DNA of 30,995 nt from a virus: positions 1 to 30,995 of the IMG/VR virus record IMGVR_UViG_3300049456_000051. One strand, given 5' to 3'. The notes beneath the pieces are model-generated. The model ran no database searches. It was not told where the DNA came from and saw nothing but the letters and a program-made list of their open reading frames with translations. Positions 20,843 through 27,934 of the stretch are shown in pieces; the stretch's first letter is position 1, and the number at the start of each line of letters is the position of its first letter. Both the position numbers and the translations under genes were made by a program.

Positions 20843-21916
20843 ATGCCCGCCCTCGGCACCGCCTACCTCGGAGAGACCTTCCTCGGCGGGGCACCCTTCC
20901 TCGAAGAGCAGCCGTTCCCGGTCGGTCTCGCCGGCCTCGTCGACAGCAGCATCGAAGAGTTCTTCGCCAAACAGGGCGATACGGGGCCCGCCTGGGTTGA
21001 CCATCTCACCTGGTCAGACGAAGACCCAGTCAACCTCAACGGATGCACCGTCGAGCTCGTCCTCCGATCCCTCAGCAGTCGTACGCCCGTCAATCTCGCA
21101 CGCAAGGTCGAAGTCCCCGAGAAGACGGGGAACACCGTCATCTACTCTCCTTCCGCCGCAGATACAGCGGCTGCCGGGGAGTACATGGCGTGCTGGATCG
21201 TCACAAACGCCGCGGGCGAACGGATGACGTTCCCGACTGTCGGCTACCGCGCAGTGCGGATCGAGCCGAGCCTGGTTGCAGAGAGTCAGCAGCTGCTCTC
21301 GCTCACTGAGGTCAAGGACTACCTGAACATCGAGGAGGGCGATCGCGCGCACGACGCGAAGCTCCTCGAGCATATCCAGGCGGTCCAGCCGCTGATCGAA
21401 GCCGAGGTAGGACCGATCATCCCGACGGTGTACGACGAATGGTTCAACGGCGGCCACGCGACGATCGCGCTGCCGTACCGCCCCAACACTGGATTTGGCA
21501 CGAGCCCGATCATGCGACTGCTCGCTGCAAGTGAGTACCGCGGGCCGGTCGAGTACGACCTCGCGATCATCGCGACGCCGGCCGAAGGACAGGTCTACAG
21601 CGTCATGCTCGACCCGATCCACGGCGTCGTCACACGCCGCAGCGCCGGCGGCGGCGTGATCCCGTTCCCGTTCGACCCCGAGCGGGGCGACCAGCAGGTC
21701 CACCTCGTCTACGAGTCGGGCCAGGAACGGGTGCCCGAGAACGTGAAGATGGCCGCCAAGGAGGCCATCCGGGTCAACTACCGCAGCACGCAGTCGACGG
21801 GCAAGGGCAGGCGTGCGCAGGCGGATGAAGAGCCGGGTCCGGCAGTGCCGTTCTACCTGCCGCGCAAAGCACTCGAGCTGCTCGGCCCCAACCGGAGGTT
21901 CCCCTCGTTCGCATGA
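20843..21916 (+). CDS. Head-tail adaptor (gp6-like) fused to BppU-like domain
   Basis: A 357-residue protein. AGGAGG ends 6 nt before ATG 20843; the adjacent ATG 20840 would be only 3 nt away. Residues about 45-145 form an Ig/BppU-type beta-sandwich (WSDEDPVNLNGCTVELVLRS ... AADTAAAGEYMACWIVTNAAGERMTFP). Residues about 150-355 are a gp6-like adaptor: LLSLTEVKDYLNIEEGDRAHDAKLLEHIQAVQPLIEAEVG, then a strand region and VKMAAKEAIRVNYRS. Gp6-like rings bind under the portal. In many phages these two domains are separate genes, so the fusion is of interest. Transcription is divergent from the acyltransferase, with 44 bases between starts. Confidence 0.78.
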   Translation: MPALGTAYLGETFLGGAPFLEEQPFPVGLAGLVDSSIEEFFAKQGDTGPAWVDHLTWSDEDPVNLNGCTVELVLRSLSSRTPVNLARKVEVPEKTGNTVIYSPSAADTAAAGEYMACWIVTNAAGERMTFPTVGYRAVRIEPSLVAESQQLLSLTEVKDYLNIEEGDRAHDAKLLEHIQAVQPLIEAEVGPIIPTVYDEWFNGGHATIALPYRPNTGFGTSPIMRLLAASEYRGPVEYDLAIIATPAEGQVYSVMLDPIHGVVTRRSAGGGVIPFPFDPERGDQQVHLVYESGQERVPENVKMAAKEAIRVNYRSTQSTGKGRRAQADEEPGPAVPFYLPRKALELLGPNRRFPSFA

Positions 21917-21931
21917 CGCCGGAGGTCTCGC

Positions 21932-22576
21932 ATGGAGTCGATCTTCGGCCCGCTGCTGTCCAGTTGGAACGTCGACCAGGCCGTCCTCGCCACGCTGCGC
22001 GTCTGGTGGCGGAGCTACATGGCGGAGGTCGAGCGCCAGAACGGGGTGCCGAAGGGGACGATCCCGCGACCGCCCGACACCGAGTCCTTTCGCCGCGGGC
22101 TGGACTTCGAGTACTACGAGGAAGACGATCTGCCGGCCGTCATCGTGGTCTCCAAACCGTCGGGCGAGCCTGAGGTCTCCGACGCAGGCTACGTCCAGCG
22201 CTTCGAGGTCAAAGTCGGCATCGTCTGCGAGGCCGAGGACGAGCTGACCGCGCAGCTGCGAGCGGCGTTCTGCGGCGCCGCGAGCCAGCTGCTCGTCCAG
22301 CAGAGCGAACTCGAAGGCTTCGCCGAGCGCACGCGCATGATCGGCGCACCCGAGCTCGAGATGCCCGACGACGAAGAGCGCTGGCTGTGTCGCGCGGTCA
22401 CCACCTTCTACGTCTGGGTCGCACCGGTCGTGATCGCCGAGGAAGGGCCGATCGAACCGCCCGGGCCCGGCATGGGTCCAGGCGGCGAAGACCAGGAACC
22501 CGAAGAACCGTACCCGCCGTGGCCGGAAGCCGCGTCGACTCACATCACCGTCACTGGCGAGCCGATCGCCGACTAG
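21932..22576 (+). CDS. Neck or tail-completion protein
   Basis: A 214-residue protein with GGAGG before ATG 21932. The N-terminus (VDQAVLATLRVWWRSYMAEVERQ) is followed by YYEEDDLPAVIVVSKP, YVQRFEVKVGIVCEAEDELTAQLRAAFCG and WLCRAVTTFYVWV, a layout typical of head-closure or tail-terminator proteins before the sheath gene. A Pro/Glu/Gly-rich acidic tail (GPIEPPGPGMGPGG) ends it. It has no enzymatic motif. It likely caps the tail or joins it to the neck; the assignment rests on position and fold pattern. Confidence 0.65.
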   Translation: MESIFGPLLSSWNVDQAVLATLRVWWRSYMAEVERQNGVPKGTIPRPPDTESFRRGLDFEYYEEDDLPAVIVVSKPSGEPEVSDAGYVQRFEVKVGIVCEAEDELTAQLRAAFCGAASQLLVQQSELEGFAERTRMIGAPELEMPDDEERWLCRAVTTFYVWVAPVVIAEEGPIEPPGPGMGPGGEDQEPEEPYPPWPEAASTHITVTGEPIAD

Positions 22577-22594
22577 CCCCAGAAAGGGGATGCC

Positions 22595-24022
22595 ATGCTC
22601 AACGTGAAAGTCACAACGGGCGAGACGGCTGCCGCCAGAGGTCCGTTCCCCTCCGCCGCAACGACGATCGTCGTCGGCAAGTTCGACCAGGGGCCTGCCA
22701 TCCCCGTGCAGATCCGCAGCATGGCGCAGCTGATCCAGACGTTCGGCCCGCGCAGCAACGTCAGTGCTCCGGCCTATGACTCCGTGCAGACGATCCTCGC
22801 GATCGCGGAATCGCAGTGCTTCGTGATGCGCGAGACCGACGCCACGGCCACCACGGCGAAACTGGTCCTCAAAGACGCTGCGGCGAAGCCGACGATCGTC
22901 GTCAGCGCCAAGACGCCCGGCGTCGATGGCAACAACCTGAAAATCGAAGTGGTCGTCGCCGCCGGCAAATACACGATCGTCGTGAGCAACGCCGAAGGAG
23001 TGCTCGAAACGAGCCCCAAATTCACGACGCAGGCCGAATCGATCGCCTGGTCAGTCGCATCGCCCTACGTGACGCTCGCCGCCTCCGCCGAATCGGAACA
23101 CACAACGGAACCGCCCGTCGCTCTTGTGGCCAAAGCGCTGTCCGGCGGCGCCGACGCGAGCGACCTCACGGAAGCGTCGATCGCGGCAACGCTCGCGCTG
23201 ATCCCGAAGAGCGTCGGAGAGGCGCAGCTGATCGTTCCCGGGGAAACCGGTGCTACGGCGCACAACGCGATGGCGCTGCACTGCCGAGAAAACAACCGGT
23301 TCGCCTGGTTCGACCTCGCCGACTCGGCGGTTGCCGCGACGCTGATCGGCGAGAAGAGCATCGAAGCCGTTCTGGCGGGCTACGGAGGCTCGCTCTCCTC
23401 GAGCGCGATCATCCCCGGCCTCACGCCGGGCACCACGCGCACCGTCCCCGGCTCGGCGGTCATGGCCGGCTTGTGCGCACTGGTCTCCAAGCTCGGCAAC
23501 AACAGCGTTGCGCCGTCTGGGGCTGATTGGCCGATTCCCTACGTCCTCGGCTTCACAAACTTCTTCACCGAAGCGGAAGCCGAAACGCTGCAGCTGGCCG
23601 GGATCACGCCGGTCGTCGAAGAACGCGGCATCTTCTGCCTGCAGGGGTTCTACACGTGGCTCAGCCGCGAATCAGACGCGATCTTCTGGCAGGCGTCTGC
23701 GGCCAGGGAGCGGATGGCGCTCGTCGGCGAGGGCGAAATCATCACCGGCCGCTACCGGCGCAAGCTGCTCGGCGGCCGCAAGTCGGTTCTCGGCAAGTTC
23801 CAGATGGAGCTGCAGGGCCTGATCACTCGCCACTGGGAAGCGGGCGCGCTGTTCGGCGAAACCGCTCCCGAAGCCGGGACGGTGGACATCGGCGAACCGA
23901 TCAACACGCCGGCGTCGCTGCAGGCCGGTGAACTCGGAGGAGAACTCGAGGTCAAGATCGCTCCGTTCGCGGACAAGGTCAACCTCAAACTCGTGACCGC
24001 GCCGATCAGCGAACCGCTCTAG
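22595..24022 (+). CDS. Contractile tail sheath protein
   Basis: A 475-residue tail sheath protein, the key evidence for a contractile tail. It has the characteristic AIIPGLTPGTTRTVPGSAVMAGLCALVSK stretch, an N-terminal TIVVGKFDQGPAIPVQI with SMAQLIQTFGP, and the C-terminal RYRRKLLGGRKSVLGKFQMELQGL block involved in sheath handshaking. The middle (about 105-185, KPTIVVSAKTPGVDGNNLKIE) is an inserted beta domain. Its ribosome site is AAAGGGG. Sheath subunits wrap the tube and contract on adsorption. Confidence 0.93.
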   Translation: MLNVKVTTGETAAARGPFPSAATTIVVGKFDQGPAIPVQIRSMAQLIQTFGPRSNVSAPAYDSVQTILAIAESQCFVMRETDATATTAKLVLKDAAAKPTIVVSAKTPGVDGNNLKIEVVVAAGKYTIVVSNAEGVLETSPKFTTQAESIAWSVASPYVTLAASAESEHTTEPPVALVAKALSGGADASDLTEASIAATLALIPKSVGEAQLIVPGETGATAHNAMALHCRENNRFAWFDLADSAVAATLIGEKSIEAVLAGYGGSLSSSAIIPGLTPGTTRTVPGSAVMAGLCALVSKLGNNSVAPSGADWPIPYVLGFTNFFTEAEAETLQLAGITPVVEERGIFCLQGFYTWLSRESDAIFWQASAARERMALVGEGEIITGRYRRKLLGGRKSVLGKFQMELQGLITRHWEAGALFGETAPEAGTVDIGEPINTPASLQAGELGGELEVKIAPFADKVNLKLVTAPISEPL

Positions 24023-24030
24023 GAGGCCGC

Positions 24031-24450
24031 ATGAAGTACTACCGCTCAGACCAGGCAGCGATTCACGTGAAATTCGCCGCGATCACGATCGACGACGAGT
24101 CCTGGAGCGTCCTCGACGGGGGCGACAACGTCGCCCCCAACAAGGTCGTGCACCCCGGTGGGATGGCGCCCACCGTTGCACTTGGTGGGATCCCGATCCG
24201 CTCTGACATCACCGTCGAACGCGCTTGGTCGGATCTGCTCTTCGGCGCCTACAAGGCGCTCGACGCGGCGTCTGGAATCGAACCCATCGAAGTCGGCTAC
24301 GTGATCCTCAATGGGCCCGGCAAACCGCAGGGCACCGTCTTCACGTACACCGGCGTGCTGCTCAGCGCGTCACGCCCGGGCTATAAGGCCGGGGAAAGCA
24401 ACGACGCGATGCTGAAGCTGACTGTGGGCCCGAACGGCCCGATCGGTTGA
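24031..24450 (+). CDS. Tail tube protein
   Basis: A 139-residue protein 8 nt after the sheath stop, with AGGAGG just upstream. Its position right after the sheath, its size and its beta-rich sequence (AAITIDDESWSVLDGGDN, GIPIRSDITVERAWSDL, VFTYTGVLLSASRPGYKAG) match inner-tube proteins of myophages, which stack as hexameric rings under the sheath. The GG-PTVALGGIPIRSDITV segment is typical of these tubes. No catalytic motif. Confidence 0.8.
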   Translation: MKYYRSDQAAIHVKFAAITIDDESWSVLDGGDNVAPNKVVHPGGMAPTVALGGIPIRSDITVERAWSDLLFGAYKALDAASGIEPIEVGYVILNGPGKPQGTVFTYTGVLLSASRPGYKAGESNDAMLKLTVGPNGPIG

Positions 24451-24473
24451 TCCAAGAGAGAACGGAGAAGACG

Positions 24474-24962
24474 TTGAGCCACGAGCCACTGGAGCAGGCA
24501 GCACAGTCGGTGCAGCAGCGGTTGCGCAACGCGCGAGCGAGGATCCAGGTCCGCCAGAAGGTGACGTTGGAGATCCCCGGCTACGGCGGTCTCTTCGGCC
24601 AGTACCGGTTGCTCGACTTCCACGAGACGCGCGCCGTAGGTGCGGAGGTCGAAGCGTCGGGTGTGGAGGGCGACACCGAGAAAACGCTGTATCTCGCCGC
24701 TCACCACCTGCTGGCTGCGTCCATCGGGACCGAGGCGCACATCGACGGCCAGGTTCACGACATCGGGCTGCCGCTCGGGCGCGAGCTCGCCATCTACCTC
24801 GGGCTCGACGAGTGCGAGAACGACCGCCAGGCGGTCTTCGTGATCTTCCGCCGCGCGATGGACGTCGCCGAGCAGTTCGAGGCGCTGCAGCTGCAGAAGG
24901 CCTACGCGGACCGGGAGGCCGACAAGAGCGTCGTGGGGGAATCCGAGGCGGCCGGCGAGTAG
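24474..24962 (+). CDS. Tail assembly chaperone, short form
   Basis: A 162-residue helical protein. TTG 24474 is preferred to the upstream TTG 24447 because GGAG lies 6 nt before it. It includes QVRQKVTLEIPGYGGLFGQYRLLDF and ALLAHHLL-like central helices (TLYLAAHHLLAASIG, LAIYLGLDECENDRQAVFVIFRRAMDVAEQF). Its place between tube and tape-measure genes and the second frame opening at its end identify it as the G-type chaperone. It wraps the tape measure during tail assembly and is not part of the virion. Confidence 0.8.
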   Translation: MSHEPLEQAAQSVQQRLRNARARIQVRQKVTLEIPGYGGLFGQYRLLDFHETRAVGAEVEASGVEGDTEKTLYLAAHHLLAASIGTEAHIDGQVHDIGLPLGRELAIYLGLDECENDRQAVFVIFRRAMDVAEQFEALQLQKAYADREADKSVVGESEAAGE

Positions 24963-25111
24963 AGCTGGCCGCTTTCTGCTGCATCCTCGGCGCCGGCCAT
25001 CTCGCCGAGGGCCTCTACAGCGACCCAGATCCCTCGCGCGTCGTGTGGGTGGAGGCCGTCACCAAGCGCATCGACGACATCTACGAGCGCATGAGTGAAA
25101 AGAGGGGCTGA
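24474..25111 (+). CDS. Tail assembly chaperone, -1 frameshift form
   Basis: Near the end of the short form, the -1 frame is open and well coded to 25111, giving a tail such as VELAAFCCILGAGHLAEGLYSDPDPS and TKRIDDIYERMSEKRG without its own credible start. A -1 slip at GGGGGAA (24935-24941, zero-frame GGG GAA) would make a protein of about 212 residues, the G-T counterpart known in most long-tailed phages. The product's TGA overlaps the next ATG as TGATG, tying expression to the following gene. Confidence 0.75.
24935..24941 (+). promoter_or_regulatory. Candidate -1 ribosomal frameshift site
   Basis: The heptamer GGGGGAA, read G GGG GAA in the zero frame, allows the GGG-bound tRNA to re-pair perfectly after a -1 slip; the GAA tRNA re-pairs with GGA less well. 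It is the only homopolymer run in the last 80 bases of the short chaperone frame. The A-site mismatch makes it imperfect, so another slip site just upstream is possible. Confidence 0.55.
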
Positions 25112-25581
25112 TGGCCACTACGACCGTACTGAGCAGCGGCAAGGAGGGCGTCGACCTCAAGGAGTTCCGCCAGCTCACCCGTGACCTCAAGCGGTTCAAG
25201 GTGGACAAGCCGCTGAAAAAGACGCTCCGCGCGGCGGGGCAGCTCATCGCCGAGGATGCCAAGGCGAACGCCGAGGAGTACTCGAAGAGCGTCCCGCCAT
25301 CGATCAAGGTGAGGATCCGGGGCACGAGCATCTCGGTCGTCGCCGGCGGCGAGGGCGTGCCGCTCGCTGGGCTATTCGAGCTCGGCAACAAGGGCAAGGG
25401 GAAATCACAGGTCGCTGCGAAGAGCGGAGTCTTTAGGCATCCAGTTTTTGGCAGCGACGTTTGGGTCGAGCAGGAGATGCACCCCTACCTGCTCCGTGCG
25501 GCCGCGCGCAACGCACGCGGCATCGAACACTTCGAGGGCGCGATCGTGGCCGAAGCGTTCCGTGAAGTCGGGTGGCGGTGA
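25111..25581 (+). CDS. HK97 gp10-like tail completion protein
   Basis: A 156-residue protein. It has the gp10-like pattern: an N-terminal helix (LTRDLKRFKVDKPLKKTLRAAGQLIAEDAKANA), RIRGTSISVVAGG, then GLFELGNKGKGKSQVAAKSGVFRHPVFGSD and MHPYLLRAA, where 'FE-x-GN-x-G...FRHP-x-FG' is diagnostic. In most phages this gene lies with the neck genes; here it is between the chaperone and the tape measure. GAGGGG precedes its ATG, and its stop overlaps the tape-measure start as TGATG. Confidence 0.78.
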   Translation: MATTTVLSSGKEGVDLKEFRQLTRDLKRFKVDKPLKKTLRAAGQLIAEDAKANAEEYSKSVPPSIKVRIRGTSISVVAGGEGVPLAGLFELGNKGKGKSQVAAKSGVFRHPVFGSDVWVEQEMHPYLLRAAARNARGIEHFEGAIVAEAFREVGWR

Positions 25582-27155
25582 TGTCTGAGGACCGAGTTGT
25601 CAAGACCACCCTCGTAATCGACGAGCACGGGGCCGTACGGGCCGTGCACGCGGTCGGAAGCGAGTCTGGCCACACCGAATCCAAGCTCGGCAAGCTCGAC
25701 AAATCGATCAAGGGGCTCGGCCATTCGTTCGGCGGCCTGAAAGGGCTCGTCGCCGGCGGGCTCGGGCTCGGGACGATCGCGTATGGGCTAAAAAGCGTCC
25801 TCGGGACGACCAGCGAACTCGCCGAGGAAACGCACAAGTTCCATACGATCACGGGCATCGGGGGGCAGTCCTCGCTCTTCTACACCGCGGCGCTGAAGGC
25901 GCGCGGGATCGGAGCCGAAGCGGGCGGCAACGCGTTCAAGTTCCTCGCCAAGAACATCCAGATCGCCGAACGCCAGGAACAGACCTATGGGCTCGCCCAG
26001 GGCAAGGCGACGGCGAAACACAAGATCGCGACCGGCCTGCTGGGCGTCCAGGCGACCGCGTTCAAACGGCTCGGGATCGATCTGACCAGCTTCTCCCACC
26101 TCTCCGAACAGGGCAAGTTCGAAGACATCACCCACAAGTTCGAATCGATGAAGGACGGTGTCGAAAAGACGCGTCTGGAGGTCCAGATCTTCGGCCGCGG
26201 CGGGACGGCGCTCTCGTCCGTGCTGGACAAAGGCGCGCTCAGCCTCAGCCACGCCGACGACATGGCCAAACGGTTCTTCCCGACGCTCAAAGGCGGCACG
26301 CACGAGCTCGAGGAACTCCAGGAAAAGCAGACCGAATCGAAAATGGCCTGGGAAGGTCTCGAGTTCACGCTCGGCACCCAGGTGGTGCCCGTCTTCAACG
26401 CCGTTGCGGGGGAATTCTCGCACCTGATCGGCGAAGCCGAGAAGGGCAAAGGGCCGCTCGCCGAAGTCGAGCACGTGTTCGAAGGGATCGCGCACTTCGG
26501 CGAGAGCGCGTTCAAGTTCGTGAAGGGCGTCGCCGACCAGTTCGGCATCCATCTCGGCGCCGGTACCCTCGGCGCCGGACTCGTCGCCTTGGAGGCCGCG
26601 CACAGGGCGAAAAAAATCACACACACCGCGAGCGCGGCGAAGAAAATCGCCGAATACGGCGTCCACCACCCCGAGACGCTGCCGGTCACACTGGCTGCAG
26701 CTGGAGCCACGGCCTACGGGCTGGACGTCTACAAGAGCCGCGACGAACTCGCCGCGCATGCGAAGGGCGCCCTGGCGATGCTCGGCGGCGGCCCGACGTC
26801 TTTGAGCGCGATCGAAGAAGGGATCCTCGGTCGGGTTCCGCACGGCAGCGGCGGCGGCGGTCGCTACGCGCACGCCGGCGGCAGGGCGGAGAAGGGCTCG
26901 CTCAGTCCAGCCGAATCAGCGGCGGTCTCGCGACTGCTCGAACGCCCACAGGACCTGACGAGCAAGACCGCACTGACGGCGGGGGAGCTCGCCGCGATCA
27001 CCACGGCGATCGAACGGGCCATGGCCAGTCACAACACCGAGATCTACGTCGACGGGAAAAAGCTGGCCGAAGCACTCCGGCAGAACCCGGGCGCGAGCCG
27101 GCATCTGTCTGAAGCCGTCACGCACTACGCGCAGAAGCAGGCGGCACGACGGTGA
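25581..27155 (+). CDS. Tail tape measure protein
   Basis: A 524-residue protein, short for its class, starting at ATG 25581 (an upstream GTG would overlap the previous gene more). It is glycine/alanine-rich and helical, with hydrophobic stretches (GLKGLVAGGLGLGTIAYGLKSVLG near 45-68; LPVTLAAAGATAYGL near 370). A tape-measure core has LKARGIGAEAGGNAFKFLAK and EKTRLEVQIFGRGGTALSSVLDKGA, the phage_tape_meas type pattern. At about 0.15 nm per residue, 524 residues predict a tail near 80 nm. It also assists DNA entry through the host membrane. Confidence 0.88.
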   Translation: MSEDRVVKTTLVIDEHGAVRAVHAVGSESGHTESKLGKLDKSIKGLGHSFGGLKGLVAGGLGLGTIAYGLKSVLGTTSELAEETHKFHTITGIGGQSSLFYTAALKARGIGAEAGGNAFKFLAKNIQIAERQEQTYGLAQGKATAKHKIATGLLGVQATAFKRLGIDLTSFSHLSEQGKFEDITHKFESMKDGVEKTRLEVQIFGRGGTALSSVLDKGALSLSHADDMAKRFFPTLKGGTHELEELQEKQTESKMAWEGLEFTLGTQVVPVFNAVAGEFSHLIGEAEKGKGPLAEVEHVFEGIAHFGESAFKFVKGVADQFGIHLGAGTLGAGLVALEAAHRAKKITHTASAAKKIAEYGVHHPETLPVTLAAAGATAYGLDVYKSRDELAAHAKGALAMLGGGPTSLSAIEEGILGRVPHGSGGGGRYAHAGGRAEKGSLSPAESAAVSRLLERPQDLTSKTALTAGELAAITTAIERAMASHNTEIYVDGKKLAEALRQNPGASRHLSEAVTHYAQKQAARR

Positions 27156-27934
27156 CACCGCCCAAGCGCGCGGTCCTCACCGGGCAGCTGATCGGCTTCT
27201 TCGGTCACACGGCGACGGGAGACTCGCGTACGTTCAAAGTGCTGGCTGGAGACGGCGCGCCCACTCCCAAGGGGGGCTGGGCGAAGATCGCCACGATCGA
27301 CCGTCCGGGTCGAGTGGGCTACACCGTCTCGACCGGCTATGACCCGATCGCCATGACCGTGCCGATCCTCTTCGACGCGGTCATGAAGACGGCCAACCGC
27401 GAAGACATCGAGCTGAACATCCTCGCGCTCGAATGGATGGCGGGCCGCAGCCCCAATCCGAAGGGCGGCGAAGTCAAGGGCGAACCGCCCTACGTCGAAG
27501 TGTTCACCGTCAACAGCCACGGCAACACGATCCCGCTCGTGCCGCGGCAGTTCCAGAGCGAACCGGGTCGCTCACGGCAGTGGTGGATCACTGACATCGA
27601 ATTCGACTCGACCGAGGAAGGCTGCAAACGCGACTCCGGCGGTGCACGCGTGCGCCAGGCGGCTGTAGTGACGCTCGAGGAGATCGTCAGCATCCCCAGC
27701 ACGCTCGCGCAGAACCGCAAAAGCCGGGACGCGGTCAAGGGCAAGTACAAGACGGTCCACTCCACTGCGAGCGCGAACACCATCAAAAAGGTGGCCGTTC
27801 GCGAAGGGATCCCAAGCTCGTGGAAAGCGATCCTGGAGGCCAACCGCAAGCTGGGGGCGAGCGCTGAAAAGGCGCTCAAACCGGGCACGAAGATCAAGAT
27901 CCCACTCACCGCCTTCCGCCAGGTCCCCGCGTGA
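27152..27934 (+). CDS. LysM-domain baseplate protein
   Basis: A 260-residue protein starting at a GTG that overlaps the tape-measure stop. Residues 1-185 are beta-rich (WAKIATIDRPGRVGYTVSTGYDPIAMTVPILFD, DIELNILALEWMAG, WWITDIEFD). Residues about 197-251 are a LysM domain (KYKTVHSTASANTIKKVAVREG, ILEANRKLG, LKPGTKIKIP). This layout fits the gp53/XkdP-like spacer that joins tape measure, tube and hub and can bind peptidoglycan. It is translationally coupled to the hub gene downstream. Confidence 0.85.
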   Translation: MTPPKRAVLTGQLIGFFGHTATGDSRTFKVLAGDGAPTPKGGWAKIATIDRPGRVGYTVSTGYDPIAMTVPILFDAVMKTANREDIELNILALEWMAGRSPNPKGGEVKGEPPYVEVFTVNSHGNTIPLVPRQFQSEPGRSRQWWITDIEFDSTEEGCKRDSGGARVRQAAVVTLEEIVSIPSTLAQNRKSRDAVKGKYKTVHSTASANTIKKVAVREGIPSSWKAILEANRKLGASAEKALKPGTKIKIPLTAFRQVPA

